This document shows positions 31,952 to 45,552 of a DNA stretch of 64,000 nt, piece by piece. The stretch comes from Purpureocillium takamizusanense (taxonomy: Eukaryota; Ascomycota; Sordariomycetes; Hypocreales; Ophiocordycipitaceae): NCBI RefSeq assembly GCF_022605165.1, contig NC_063068.1:4402001-4466000 (forward strand), in the 5' to 3' direction. Within the stretch, counting starts at the first letter, position 1. Each line of letters starts with the position of its first letter. The position numbers and the translations under genes are program-made. The notes below the pieces were generated by a model. The model did no database searches and had not been told where the DNA came from. It saw only the letters and a program-made list of their open reading frames with translations.

Positions 31952-32392
31952 CTACTGCTGCTGACGGGCCTGGACGGCCGCCATCTGCGCCATCCACTGC
32001 CTCTCCATCTCCAGCGTCACGCCCCGTGGGTAGAACTGAGGGTCGACGCCGTGGCGCGGGACCATGGGGTTGGGCAGCTTTTCTGCGTGGTGGGGGAAAG
32101 CCGATGCGAGTCAAGTCAGCGTTTTGCCCCCCCCCCCCGTGCGCGTCGTACAGGCAAGAGAAGGTGGGTTCTTCTTTCCCACTGGAGGGGAAAGGGAACG
32201 AGGATTTTTTAAAAAAAAAGAAGGGAAAAAAACGGCGGCCTCTGGTTTCTTACTTATGTCGAAATCCTGATCCGCGAGCTTTGAGATGACGAGCTCCTCC
32301 TTGGGCTTGCGTGGGGCGCCGCTGGTGCTACCGGCGGGCGTGACGGGCTCGACCACATCCATCTCGACTCTGGGGTACGCGTCGCTGGCCAT
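31952..32392 (-). CDS. Conserved hypothetical protein, 2 exons, 89 aa
   Basis: Exons are 32392-32254 and 32082-31952 (139+131 nt; 89 codons plus stop), split by a 171-nt intron with donor GTAAGA and a GCAG acceptor. The first exon gives MASDAYPRVEMDVVEP...KPKEELVISKLADQDFDI. The second gives KKLPNPMVPRHGVDPQF, then YPRGVTLEMERQWMAQMAA, ending in a Gln-run. The second exon is what identifies it: I recall the PNPMVPRHGVDPQFYP pattern from short uncharacterised fungal proteins. It has no signal peptide, membrane segment or known domain. The function is unknown. The intron contains a C-run and A-runs that break open frames, so neither exon stands out alone. Confidence 0.72.
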
Positions 32393-33488
32393 GGGCGGGT
32401 ACGAGGGGGGACGATGACCAGCGGCGGCGCGTTGGGAGGACGGGCGGAGGAGGAGGACTGTAGTCTGTGTGTCTGGGCACGGGGAATTGAGAAAGAGACC
32501 GCTTAGTGGTGAAGATGTTGGGTATGATATGATGTCGCTGGCACGGGTTGCTGGCTGGCTGGCGGAACGCGTCGAGCCGTCAATAGGGATGACTCTGAGA
32601 TGATGTTTGTTGACTTGTGAAGCTCGGCCTGCTAAGCAAGGTATCGAGCATCAGTGGGAAGATTTAAAAAACAACAATATTGTTTGTCGGTGCTGGAGCA
32701 GAGTCGAAGTTGCTGCAGCAGCTTGCCGCTTCCCCCGCAACACAGCCACAGCGAGCCCGTTCGCTGACACCGACGGGATCCCCCAAACGCCACAGGCCGG
32801 CAGCGCTACCAAGGTAGAGTTCGGCGCTGAAGTACTGGGCTGAGCAACTGCGCGCCCAAGCCTCACGCTCCCGCAGGCACCTACGAGGGAGGTACCTACC
32901 CTAATAACCTACCTCCGTCAAGCCGGAGGAAGCAGCAGCCTTGGAACCTCCTCCCGCTTCTTTTTTTCCCGGCGACAACGACAAGCGCACACACCGCACA
33001 CCACCACGCTCGTGCGCGCCGCCGCCTCCGCCAGCAGCAGCACCGCACAGGACAGGCAACCCATCTTCCGCAGCCCAGTCCAGCCTCTCTCAGCCTGGTA
33101 CCTCCTTACCTTTTCTACCTTCCTATGGGCAGACTCCTCGCAGCCCCCCGCCCAGCGCTGACGTTGCACACGCGACCGCCAGAGAAGGTGCCTTGAGAAG
33201 CCGAGCGGGCTTTTGCTCAACCAACTTTATTACCCTCCTCCGGAACACCGCCCTGTGTGTTATCCGTTGTCTGCGTGGCCGGGCCAACCCCTTCTTATCG
33301 ATTTTGGTTTTCTTTTTGTTTCCTTCTTCGTCTTGTCTAGTGGCGCGGTCTTGCCTGTGAAACGTGCAGCATTTTCGACTTCTCATTCGAGGAAAAGGGC
33401 AGGCAGCGCGCCCGTTTGGCCCGATTTGCTTCCGCCCGCCGCGTCCCTTTGTTCGATTTTACACGCGACAGGCGACGAAAAGCGACAC

Positions 33489-33540
<52 letters not shown>

Positions 33541-33588
33541 AAGAATTAAAAGGGGAGGGGACAGAGTAGACAGCGTCGCGCGCTCGCA
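32393..33588. other. Divergent promoter region
   Basis: About 1.2 kb between the 89-aa gene (-) and the SUZ-domain gene (+). A (GA)n tract at 33492-33535 lies 53 bp before the SUZ gene start and is probably in its 5' UTR or core promoter. No gene seen. Confidence 0.55.
33492..33535 (+). repeat. (GA)22 microsatellite in the leader of the SUZ-domain gene
   Basis: About 44 bp of uninterrupted AG/GA dinucleotides ending about 53 bp before the ATG at 33589. Confidence 0.9.
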
Positions 33589-34640
33589 ATGAAGAAAACA
33601 CGCAGTGGTCCGGCCGCCGCCGCCGCCGCCGCCATCCCTGACGCGTGGGAGGACGACGACTGGGAAACGCAGGCCGATAAGGCTGCCACGCAAGACGACG
33701 CCTCGAATCACGACGCCGAGGACAATGCCCCCGGTGGTGCCCCCCTCACCAAGACGGAGCGTCTTGCGCAGCACGCGGAGGCGAACCGGAAGCTCTGGGA
33801 GTCGGCGTATGTCATCACTCAATGCCCCCCTTTCCCCCCTCCTCCCTCCAGAGCGCCGCGCGTTTTTACTTCCTCTTCGTTGTCCGCATTCAGATTCGCG
33901 ACACGTGCTGACGAGGGCCCTTTGCCATAATATTTAGCGAGACGCCCCAGCAAACATTCCATTACCTCGAGGCAAGCAACAAGGTGCCGCTCACGTCCTC
34001 GTTCAAGCCGCAGGTCAAGGTCCTCAGCCGCAAGCCCGTCATCGCGCGGCGCGGCGACCCCGCCACGGGCATGGCTCAGTTGTCCGTCAACGACGACGAC
34101 GACGACAACGACCCCGAGGGCAAGAAGGAGGTCCAGCTGACGCCCGAGGAGATCCGCGCCAAGCAGAAGCGCGATCGCGAGGAGAAGCAGCGCAGGTACG
34201 ACGAGGCGAGGGCCAAGATCTTTGGCGAGTCGGCCCCCTCGTCGCGCGGCTCCTCGCCCGGCACCGGCACCACCACGCCCCCGCGGCTGGAAGGCGGCAG
34301 GCATCCCGGGCAGGGTCGTGGCCGTGGGCGGGGGGGCGGCCCAGGACGGGCCGGGGCCGGGGGTGCGGGCGTCGAGAGCCGTCAGACACAGGATCTGCGG
34401 CGGAACACTCCTGCTACTCAGAATGGGCCGGCGACTCGAGAGCTGTACGACCCCAACCACGCTACCAGGCCCGATCCTGGGCCGTCACGACGAGTGATCG
34501 GCACGGACGGAGAGTTGGTCACAACGAGGAGCCCGCCGCCCAAGGATGATGTGTATCAACCAATTCGTGCACCACGTGGGCCAGACAGCAGCGGGCGAGG
34601 CTTTGGGTTTGCGCGGCGAGGCACCAGAGGAGGAAGCTGA
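33589..34640 (+). CDS. SUZ-domain RNA-binding protein, 2 exons, 306 aa
   Basis: Exons are 33589-33806 and 33938-34640 with a 131-nt GT-AG intron that splits an Ala codon. Residues 1-72 are acidic (DAWEDDDWETQAD). The SUZ domain spans about residues 98-170: VLSRKP, an acidic run, then LTPEEIRAKQKRDREEKQRR and the terminal YDEARAKIFG. SUZ is an RNA-binding motif of mRNA-associated proteins. The middle is Gly/Arg-rich (RGRGRGGG), like an RGG box, and the C-terminus APRGPDSSGRGFGFARRG resembles the SUZ-C motif. It therefore looks like a small cytoplasmic mRNA-binding protein of the SZRD1 type. Its stop is 49 bp from the stop of NAR1 on the other strand. Confidence 0.83.
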
Positions 34641-34689
34641 TGCATTGTCTTCGGATGGGTGCCGTCTCCGGCACGCCACGCTCTTTCTA

Positions 34690-36561
34690 TCACCATCCGC
34701 CCCCTATTTTGCCGGCCAGCTGGACGACCGTCTCGGCGCTTCCGGCCTTGTCCTTTCCAACATCGCTAATCACCTCACGATAGCTCGTGTACGCCAGTCC
34801 ATCTAAACCAATGCCCGTCATGCGGGACCAATATGCCAGGGTATCATGTATGTACGACCGGGAAATGCCGCCGACGACATCACCCCCTCCCTCGGCGCCA
34901 TCACCGCCGCCACCACCACCACCACCACCACCACCATCGAATCTCCCTGCCTCGTCGGCAGAAAAGTACGCCTCGTCGACCTCTGCGAGCCACTCCTTCT
35001 GCTCCTGCGGCCCGGGATTGCCGGCGAGGTTCCTGCGCTCGAGCACGACAGGGTCGTCGACCTTTATCTGGCCCCCGCCGTTGGTGCAGCCCCCGGGGCA
35101 GGCCATGACCTCGACATAGCTGTACTCGAGCGACGCGCTCGCCGACTTGGCGGCCGTCGGCCTCCGAGCGCTGCCAAAGGGCCGCCCACCGGGCATGCGG
35201 GAGGGCCGCGCGGGCTTGAGCTTGCGGACGAGGTTTTGGATATTGCGGAAGCCGTAGTAGCGCGCGGCTTTGAAGACGGGTTCGCCGCCGACGGTGACGA
35301 GGAACTCGACCACATCGGCGTTGCGGCCACGGTTCACCTGGATCTCGGCGCCGGGCGTCTGCGCCGCCCTGCTTTGCAGGATGTGGTGCAGCAGACCGCC
35401 CGAGGTGCCCGCGGCGCGGGGAGGGGTGCGGGATCCGCCGCGGGGGAACAGGAATTCGTGTAGCATAGCGTCCGGGAACGGGTCGGGTGCGCTCAGGGAC
35501 GAAGCACCGCCCCCCTTCAATGGCGAAAAGAAATCCATGCCTCTTGACTCGGCCAGCATGAGGACCTCCTTGCTCGTGATGACACAGTCAACGTCCCGGA
35601 CGCCACGCCCTCCTCCGGCGCCGCCGGCTGCCCAAGCCTCGTCGGTGAGCTCCTCCCTGCTGGCCTCGAGCTTCTTGTCGAAGCACGGCATGACAGCAAG
35701 GTGCCATATGCGGCTCGGCGGGATGCCCAGAGCGCGGCTGAGGGCCGTCTTGACCAGGGTTCCCGTCAGGGCCTGGGGCGACTTGACCCTTGAGAGGTGC
35801 GGCAGCACGTGCGGATGCGTCTTTTCGGCATAGCAGACCCAGCCGGGGCACGAGGACGCGAGGATCGGCTGGGCGGGTGTTCTTGGGGATAGGGAGGGAG
35901 GGGTTGAAGCACGGGAGGATGATAGTGATGGTGGGTAGGATGAAGAGGAGAAGGATGACGAGCCGAGGACTTCGTCGGCGCCAAGAACGAGGGTCGCCTC
36001 GCGGGCGACGTTGGTGTCGAGCACCCACGCGAAGCGGTTGTTCCAGCGCCCACCGCTGGCAAGCCCGGACTCGCCCCTGAGCAAGGCCTCGACCATGCGG
36101 CCGGCCTGGGCCGCGGAGACGCCGCCGCCGCACGCCGCCGCAAGGTTGGCCCTTGTCTGGGGGCTCACGCTCGCGACGAAGAGCTTGGCGTCATCGTTGT
36201 CGAGCCCGTCGACCGCGAAGCCGCCGCCGCCGGCGCTGCTGCCGCGGACGACGCGCAGCGCGGGGGCGGCGTCGAGCGTCGACAGCACCTCCGCGTGGCT
36301 CTGCAGGCTGACGAGGACGGCCTCGGCCGAGGTGACGCAGCCGGAGCAGGCGAGACAGTCTGTGAGGGAGATTTGCGCCGGCGCGGCGCCGTTGGAGGAA
36401 GAGGCGGGCGCGCCTTGGCCGTCGAGGATCACTTCGGTTTCGTTGGAGGTCGTGGCGGCGGCATCGTCGGAGGCGGGGGGCAGGGTCTCGATGGGCTTGA
36501 TGCAGGCCACGCCGGGGGAGATGAAGTCGTTGAGGTCGTCGGCGGAGAGGATGGCGCTCAT
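34690..36561 (-). CDS. nar1: Cytosolic Fe-S cluster assembly factor NAR1, 623 aa
   Basis: Hydrogenase-like protein linking the early and late (CIA targeting) steps of cytosolic and nuclear iron-sulfur assembly. It is a single exon. Start [20 protein letters not shown] is typical. The N-terminal 4Fe-4S ligands are Cys20 and the CLACSGC block (Cys69, Cys72, Cys75). The H-cluster-like cysteines appear in [20 protein letters not shown] and [14 protein letters not shown]. Compared with yeast (491 aa) it has extra low-complexity inserts: a Ser/Pro run after [11 protein letters not shown] and a poly-Gly run near the C-terminus (about residues 553-570). It is convergent with the SUZ-domain gene, with only 49 bp between stops. 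Confidence 0.95.
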   Translation of the reverse strand: MSAILSADDLNDFISPGVACIKPIETLPPASDDAAATTSNETEVILDGQGAPASSSNGAAPAQISLTDCLACSGCVTSAEAVLVSLQSHAEVLSTLDAAPALRVVRGSSAGGGGFAVDGLDNDDAKLFVASVSPQTRANLAAACGGGVSAAQAGRMVEALLRGESGLASGGRWNNRFAWVLDTNVAREATLVLGADEVLGSSSFSSSSYPPSLSSSRASTPPSLSPRTPAQPILASSCPGWVCYAEKTHPHVLPHLSRVKSPQALTGTLVKTALSRALGIPPSRIWHLAVMPCFDKKLEASREELTDEAWAAGGAGGGRGVRDVDCVITSKEVLMLAESRGMDFFSPLKGGGASSLSAPDPFPDAMLHEFLFPRGGSRTPPRAAGTSGGLLHHILQSRAAQTPGAEIQVNRGRNADVVEFLVTVGGEPVFKAARYYGFRNIQNLVRKLKPARPSRMPGGRPFGSARRPTAAKSASASLEYSYVEVMACPGGCTNGGGQIKVDDPVVLERRNLAGNPGPQEQKEWLAEVDEAYFSADEAGRFDGGGGGGGGGGGDGAEGGGDVVGGISRSYIHDTLAYWSRMTGIGLDGLAYTSYREVISDVGKDKAGSAETVVQLAGKIGGGW

Positions 36562-37759
36562 GGTGCCTGAGGGTGCGTGCGTGCGGCCGCGCGCGGGCGG
36601 GCGACGAGGAGCGTCACCGGTCTTGTTGTGGACGATGCTCTCTTATGTCCTGACGGTCGTGAATGGCTCTCGCTCGTAACCAGGGACGCGGCTCTTTAGT
36701 TTGGCGGTTTCTAGCAGCGGCCGCGAGCGGGAGAGTGTGCGTGTGCGGGTGGCGACTTTGTATCCCGTCCTCGTCCTCTCTCGCACGTTGTCTGTCCGGG
36801 GCGGCGGCTCGCAATTCTCTTGATGGAGTAGACAATGTCTGATAGACAAGCAGATGAGAAATGCTCGCCCGTGTGAGAAGATGGGAGACAAGAATATATG
36901 AGAAGCAAAGTCGTCAGTGTGTCTCTCGTTGCAGCGCGGGGGGGTGGTGGGAGGGATGTCGTGCGTGTGTGTGGTTTTTGCGGGAACAAAGTCCGGCTGC
37001 GGCAGAGCACCTAATAAAATGTCGAGGATTAGAAATGGTCCAGGGAAAACGAAAGCGCCTGTACGCCCCACGGCTGGCGGTGATGCGAAATCGGCACGGC
37101 CACCCACTCACTCACTGGGCGGGCAGGCGAGCAGGCGGGTGGGTGGCGGCGCCGGTGTGGGGCCGGTGCAAGGCATCGCATCGCATCGTATCGCATCAAC
37201 CATCTTCTTGAATTGAACGTACAAAAGTAAAAGCTCAGTGATGGACAAGGCGGCCAGACGCCTGTCCGATTCGGAAGATTTTATTGAACCGCCTCTGCAT
37301 TTGTAAACCGTGCTTGTACTGTATTATATTGTTCACAGCGCTGCTGCAGGTACAGTAAGTAGTATGCCTCGGGAGCCTCTCTCTACTTGGCCGAACTGAG
37401 TGCCCTGGATGCAGCAACTGACCCCCTTCCTCCACTGCACAAACATGTTGCAACGCACGCTTTGAAAAAATCTCTTGCATCACTTGTCATGCCACATTCC
37501 CAGTACTCCCAGCGCTTTTTGGCCGCCGTCATGAAGCTCTGCGGTCCCACGGCGCATCGTCAAAGCAGGGCAGTCGCCACCCCTTCTAGTAATATACATG
37601 CCCAACGCCCAAACTCCCTCCGGTCGCGATTTTGCCCTGCGTCTTCTCGCTGTGGCGGTCGTGCCCCCGTTTCCTGGCCGCCCAGTTCTGCGTCGCTGCC
37701 ACCTCGACAAGGCTCGGGGCGGCCGAACTGCGCGTGGCTCGGCGTGGCCGCGACGCGTA
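36562..37759. other. Spacer between NAR1 and zinc-finger gene
   Basis: About 1.2 kb with the NAR1 promoter and the 3' flank of the zinc-finger gene, both minus strand. Open frames (longest 154 codons, 36643-37107, -) lack motifs. Confidence 0.55.
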
Positions 37760-38949
37760 CTACGCCGCCGCAACCTGCGCCGGCTCCGCGGCCGGGGTGG
37801 GGGTTGCATTGTCCTTGACGCCGTTCGTATTGGCCTCGCCGTGGCTGTCAGATGCGTTGTTGAGGACCTGCACGTCGGCCTTGCCCGAGATGATGGCCTG
37901 CCGCCGCTCGTGCCAGTCCACCTCGCTCTGGATGACCTGCGAGAGCAGCACCTCCTTCTCCAGCCACTCCTTGTAGTACACCTCCTCCCAATCCTTGCAC
38001 TCCTTCTTGAGCGCGTCGCCAACTTCGTCGGCCCACTTGGACTCCCAGTAGCATTTGCGGTACAGCTTGTCTACGGGCAGGGACAGCTCGTCGGCGGTGA
38101 AGGTGTCGCTCGTCAGGGCCGTGAAAAACTCCGAGTTAGAATCTTCGCCATTGGCGGCCCCGTCCGCGCCGTCTTCTTGTCCGGCACCGTGCGACTGCGT
38201 CGTCTTGATGATGATTTTGAGCTTGCCCGACTTGCCCGTGGGACCCGTCTGCATCGACTTGGGCACGGGGTCTGACGGCCGGAGCGCCTCGGTCTCGTGC
38301 ACGGTGCGCATGTGCTTTGCGAGGGCGTCGGATCGGGTAAAGGAACGGTCGCACTCTGCGTCACGACAGGGTCAGCGGCGCGAAAAAAAGAAGAAGATGA
38401 GAATTGCGTGGGGATTCATGGCGGTCACCGACCAGGCAGGTAGCAGTAGAAAGGCTTCTCCCTCGTGTGGCTGCGCATATGGGCCTTGAGAGCATAGCCG
38501 CTGGCGTGAGGGAGGCCCTTGCGGGTGCAGCTCTTCCACTCGCACGTGTACTTTTTTTGCCGGTTCTCAATGTGCGAGTTGTGAATGTGCTCGACGAGCT
38601 TGTCCATGTTGCCCTGGTCGCCGGCCGGGCAGCCGTCCCAGTCGCAGACGGTCACCTGGTCCTGGAAGTCTTCCTCGTCGAGGCGCGCGTTGATGGGCGA
38701 GCTGGGGATGTCGCCCGACGTATCCGACGATACGTCCGACATGCCCTCGAGCGGATCGGGCTCGGGGACCGTCTCTGGCTCGGCGTCGTGGACGGCCGCC
38801 GAGGAGGCCGCGGAGCCAGGCTCGACCTTGATGCGCTTTGAGGGTCGGACCGCAGCCTCGTCATCATCGTCGTGGGCGTCCTCCTCGTAGGGTTCGTCGG
38901 AGCCCATCGAGGACAGGGGGGACTCGGGGGGTGAGTAGCGGCGCGGCAT
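37760..38949 (-). CDS. C2H2 zinc-finger protein, INO80-associated Iec1-like (tentative), 2 exons, 370 aa
   Basis: Exons are 38949-38433 and 38355-37760 with a 77-nt intron that falls inside the third finger and splits a Glu codon. Start MPRRYSPPESPLSSMGSDEP. Residues 20-95 are acidic with a possible nuclear signal (RPSKRIKVE). Fingers lie at about residues 97-200: CDWDGC...HIHNSH, CEWKSC...HMRSH with the linker TREKPF, and CYLPECDRSFTRSDALAKHM..H. The paired CxxxxC spacing resembles GLI-type fingers. The C-terminal half contains ELSLPVDKLYRKCYWESKWA and KKECKDWEEVYYKEWLEKEV, a conserved helical region that I associate with Iec1-like subunits of the INO80 remodeller in other fungi. That assignment is inference; a plain DNA-binding regulator is the alternative. 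Confidence 0.8.
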
Positions 38950-40623
38950 CGTTGGAGCTGGAAGGGGGGTTTGTTTGGGCCGGTTGCGCGTCGTCGGGGG
39001 ACCGCGATGCCGCGGATAGGTCACTCGCTTGGCGAGAGAGGTTTGGGATGGGGGCTTGAAGCGTCGTACGGCGCCACAGGCAGGCAAGCGCTCGGGCAGG
39101 GTGGGCAATTACACGGCCAGAGGTGATGGGCAATCACCGTGGTGCGATGGCCATGAAGCGCAGTCGATGCTGGGTGCGGCCACGCGGGTCGAGGCTGGCG
39201 TCGTGACGGGGGTGAGGTTGGGGTTGTTGGAATTGCGAGGTGTTGCTTCGCGCCAAAAATTGACTTGGCCCGGGCTGGGCTCGGCTGCAAGGGGAGAGAG
39301 AGAGATAGAGGGAGCTCGACTCAGCGCGATACAGTGTGGACAGTGCGGGCCGCCTGGCTGATGCGCGACGGCTTTGTGGTGGTCGCTGCGTGATTTACGT
39401 ACAGTGCGGGTCTGCCGCGTTTTGACGGCCCGGGGGAGGTTTGGGTGGCATCTAGTCAGTTAGCACAAAGCGCGATACTTCGTACCTGTAGTACAGTATA
39501 CTGTATACTGTATTAGGCGTGCGTGCATCATTCAATTATTATGTAGTACCTACGAAGTAGGTGCGTTCAACACTTCCATCTAGCACCACGCCCACTCACC
39601 AGCCAGCCTCCAGCAGACTCTCGCCTACTCCCTCAGGGCACCGTCGTCCCCTCCGAGGGTAGTTTCATGGCCATCTCATCTTCTCCCGTCGCGACTCACC
39701 TGGCTGGCTGACATTGGACTGTCTAACCGCCACGCCGACTCTCCTCCTCCCTGACGCCATCGCGAAAGGGATGGATAGGTCAGGAACAGAGTCTTCCAAG
39801 AGGAGAGACTCTATGGCGGTGATACTCCCACCGCTACCCATTCCCCCGGGGAAATTCCTGATGCCGAAGTAGGCAGTCACACCTTTCTGTCGCCGGCGTC
39901 CCTTTCTCAAAACCTTCCCCCGATCCCTGCCGGATCTCACAAAGATAGCCGAATGGCACCCATCACACGTAATCCCATATGTGAAATATCTCCTTTAGAA
40001 GGAAGGATTCGTGTCCGGCCCGGAGAGCTTTGCCACAGTCACACGAATGGTCAGAGCAGCCAGCCCTTCCTTGTCCACCCTTGCCTGCTTTGACGCGAAC
40101 GCCGGATGAAAACTCCGCGCCGCGACTACAACAACATGGCGCGGTTGCCTTCTTTGAACAAGAACACCGAAGGGTAGCACAGACTTGGTTCCCCATGTAT
40201 GAGGCGCATCGGTCGGCCCTCGCGTGACTCGGAGTGTTCGTCGGAGAAACTTCGACATCGTGACATGTTCGTTCCCCTTCGCCATGTGAATGCCCGAGTG
40301 CCGCCGATCCTCATGCGCCTCTCGCGCGACAGAGGATCCGACAGAGGAGTGTCCACTGGCCTCACCATCCGAAGGACCGCATAGAGTCTTCAGGAATTTT
40401 GGCATGTCCTCTATTTCGCCTCCGGAGTCGCCATCCGATCGATTGTAAGCCAGGGATGGCTCAAGGCGGCAACAACAAGCGAGGCCGACGTCCAACTCTT
40501 TCTTATATAAGAGCAACATGCATCCACGAAAACCAAAAACCCAAATACTTTGTATCTACAGGGCATCTGTCTTTCCTTCTCACTATACATACATACAAGT
40601 CAACACGCCTCGTTGTTGTAGCC
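38950..40623. other. Divergent promoter region
   Basis: About 1.7 kb between the zinc-finger gene (-) and the DUF6923 gene (+). It contains a 14-bp perfect palindrome (39492-39505) and a CCTAC-GAA-GTAGG mini-hairpin (39549-39561). Open frames such as 39995-40519 (-) have no motif. Confidence 0.55.
40504..40510 (+). promoter_or_regulatory. TATA box of the DUF6923 gene
   Basis: TATATAA about 114 bp upstream of the ATG at 40624, close to the spacing at the b561 gene in this window. Downstream sequence is a C/A-rich leader. Confidence 0.55.
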
Positions 40624-42183
40624 ATGCTTGCCCGTCACCTCCTCGCCCTCGCCCTCGCGGCTTGGACTCCTCTCGCTGCCGGCAAGCCCACGTTGGCCGA
40701 ACCTCCAGGGACGTCGTCTGCCACGGCCGAATGGTGGCTATGCGACCTGATCGGATGTGCCGTTGAGACGACGGTCACGGTGACTAAATGGCGAACCGCC
40801 ACCACCACCGCGTCTACCACCTGTACGGCATCGCAGACGTGCGAGCTTGGCTCGGCGTCCCCCATCACTAGTAGCAACAGCATCGCCACCACCATGTCCG
40901 GCAAGGACACCAGAACTACGTCCGGTATTTCCGCCACCTCGGCTCTTACTTCGTCGTCCATCTCCTCGGAGGTTACAGTCTCTACCGCCACCACGTATAG
41001 CCCCTCGTTGAGTCTCACCTCGACGTCTATCACGACAGGCGCCCCGACATCAGACCTCACGTCGTCGTCCGTCGCGGGTAGTGTCCCGAGCTCATCCAAG
41101 ATTTGGACTTCCATCACCAATAGCACCTCCAAGCCCAGCACCACCACCGTCAGCAGCCGTTGGTTCAACACGACTCGGACGTCCGATGTGACTACCACCA
41201 CCACCATCACCACCCCAACGTGGAACATTACACCCTCCTCAGCTTCAAGCAGCATTCTGACCTCTCCCGCGCCGGGATCCCGCATCGTGAACGGCACCAC
41301 CAGAATCACTCCCAGCACGATGGCCACGCCAACCGCAAGCTTCACCTCGACCCCCATCACCAGCACCAGCACCAGCACCAGCACCACCGGCACCAGGACC
41401 CCGGTCCCTCCCTCCAAGCTCCAGCCCTTCGAGTGCCTCACAGACGCCTACCTCATCCAGTTCAAGACCCTCCTCCAAGTCAACCTCCGCACCGGCGCGC
41501 GCCGCGTCCTCGCCACCGGCGTGGGTGTTGGGGGCGGTGGGGGCGACGGGTCGTCGTCCCACGCCGCCTCCTCCTCCGTGGGGGACATCAACTCGGTCGG
41601 CTACAACCCCCTCGACAACTACCTCTACGGCACTCAGGGCCAGACCCTCCTGCGCATCGGCCGCGACGGCCGCACCGAGCCCGTCCTCGCCCTCCCCTCC
41701 CCCGCCAACCTCGGCGACGTCGACCTCGCCGGGCAGTACTTCTTCAGCGACTCGGGCGCCTCCTGGGGCCAAGTCGACCTCGCGCCCGGCTCCCGCCGCT
41801 ATGGGCAGCTCGTCGCCGCCGGAAACGCCACGCACGGCGGGCTCAGGAGGCTCGCCGACTGGGCCTTCACGCCGGCGCACCCAGAGTACGCGTACAGCGT
41901 CGGCGTCGACAACAAGCACGCGCCCGTGCTGGCCCGCTGGTCGACCCAGACTCACGAGTGGGAGACGCTGCGCAGGTACGGAGACGGAAACTTCAGGGCG
42001 ACTCTCTTTGGTGCCGTCATGGCCACGTCGGACGGCGTCGTGTACGCTTCGGACAATGCCAGCGGCCAGCTGTTCCGGTTCCCTCTGAAGGATCTCGCCA
42101 GCGCGTCCAAGGCGGGCGTCGGTCCGCGCGCGAGTTCCAACGACGGTGCTCGATGTGCTCTTGCGCCCGATGCCGCCGAGTAG
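40624..42183 (+). CDS. Secreted Ser/Thr-rich protein with DUF6923 beta-propeller-like domain, 519 aa
   Basis: The frame is open from 40399, but the ATG at 40624 starts a clear signal peptide (MLARHLLALALAAWTPLAAG) behind a TATA box and leader, so I start there. Residues about 50-270 are a Ser/Thr-rich region of low complexity with scattered N-x-S/T sites, as in O-glycosylated cell-wall stalks. Residues about 275-500 hold the DUF6923 fold: FECLTDAYLIQFKTLLQVNL, then INSVGYNPLDNYLYGT, LLRIGRDG and YFFSDSGA, a repeated sugar-or-ligand-binding propeller-like pattern. No GPI signal or membrane segment is seen at the C-terminus, so it is probably released or wall-associated. The biochemical function is unknown. 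The neighbouring DAHP synthase is convergent and unrelated. Confidence 0.82.
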   Translation: MLARHLLALALAAWTPLAAGKPTLAEPPGTSSATAEWWLCDLIGCAVETTVTVTKWRTATTTASTTCTASQTCELGSASPITSSNSIATTMSGKDTRTTSGISATSALTSSSISSEVTVSTATTYSPSLSLTSTSITTGAPTSDLTSSSVAGSVPSSSKIWTSITNSTSKPSTTTVSSRWFNTTRTSDVTTTTTITTPTWNITPSSASSSILTSPAPGSRIVNGTTRITPSTMATPTASFTSTPITSTSTSTSTTGTRTPVPPSKLQPFECLTDAYLIQFKTLLQVNLRTGARRVLATGVGVGGGGGDGSSSHAASSSVGDINSVGYNPLDNYLYGTQGQTLLRIGRDGRTEPVLALPSPANLGDVDLAGQYFFSDSGASWGQVDLAPGSRRYGQLVAAGNATHGGLRRLADWAFTPAHPEYAYSVGVDNKHAPVLARWSTQTHEWETLRRYGDGNFRATLFGAVMATSDGVVYASDNASGQLFRFPLKDLASASKAGVGPRASSNDGARCALAPDAAE

Positions 42184-42597
42184 ACAAACAGCTTGGTCAG
42201 GGGCCGTCTGCCTGTCCTGTCCTTGGCCCCTACGCAGAGTAGAGTCGACAGCCGGATTGATGGCTCACCTTTGACATAGCTCGGTGGAATAGCACAGACT
42301 TTTGTCCGATTGACTACTGTGAGAAGCTGGTGCACTCGTGACGAGTCCGTGATCGTGCTGCCCGTGTTGGCGCAGTCAAGCCAGAGCTACCTAGTAGAGA
42401 AATGTCTTGTTGCATCCCTTCGCCTCGTCTATCCCAACTGCCCCTGAAAGACTTGCCGTGTGCCATTGCAACTCCAATCATCGGCCAAAGATCCATTCTG
42501 CCCTGTAATAGGTGCGCATGTGTGCCCAAAAACCCTTACAATCGCTTTTTACTTTTAGGTTTCAATAACTGACACGACAGGAAATGTCACAGCGGGC
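42184..42597. other. Convergent spacer
   Basis: About 0.4 kb between the DUF6923 gene and DAHP synthase stops. It contains both 3' UTRs, and no other feature was recognised. Confidence 0.55.

Positions 42598-45552
<2,955 letters not shown>

Noticed and set aside
41160..42242. 360-codon plus-strand frame overlapping the DUF6923 gene
   Set aside because: Arg/Pro/His-rich product typical of a shifted frame of GC-rich coding DNA.
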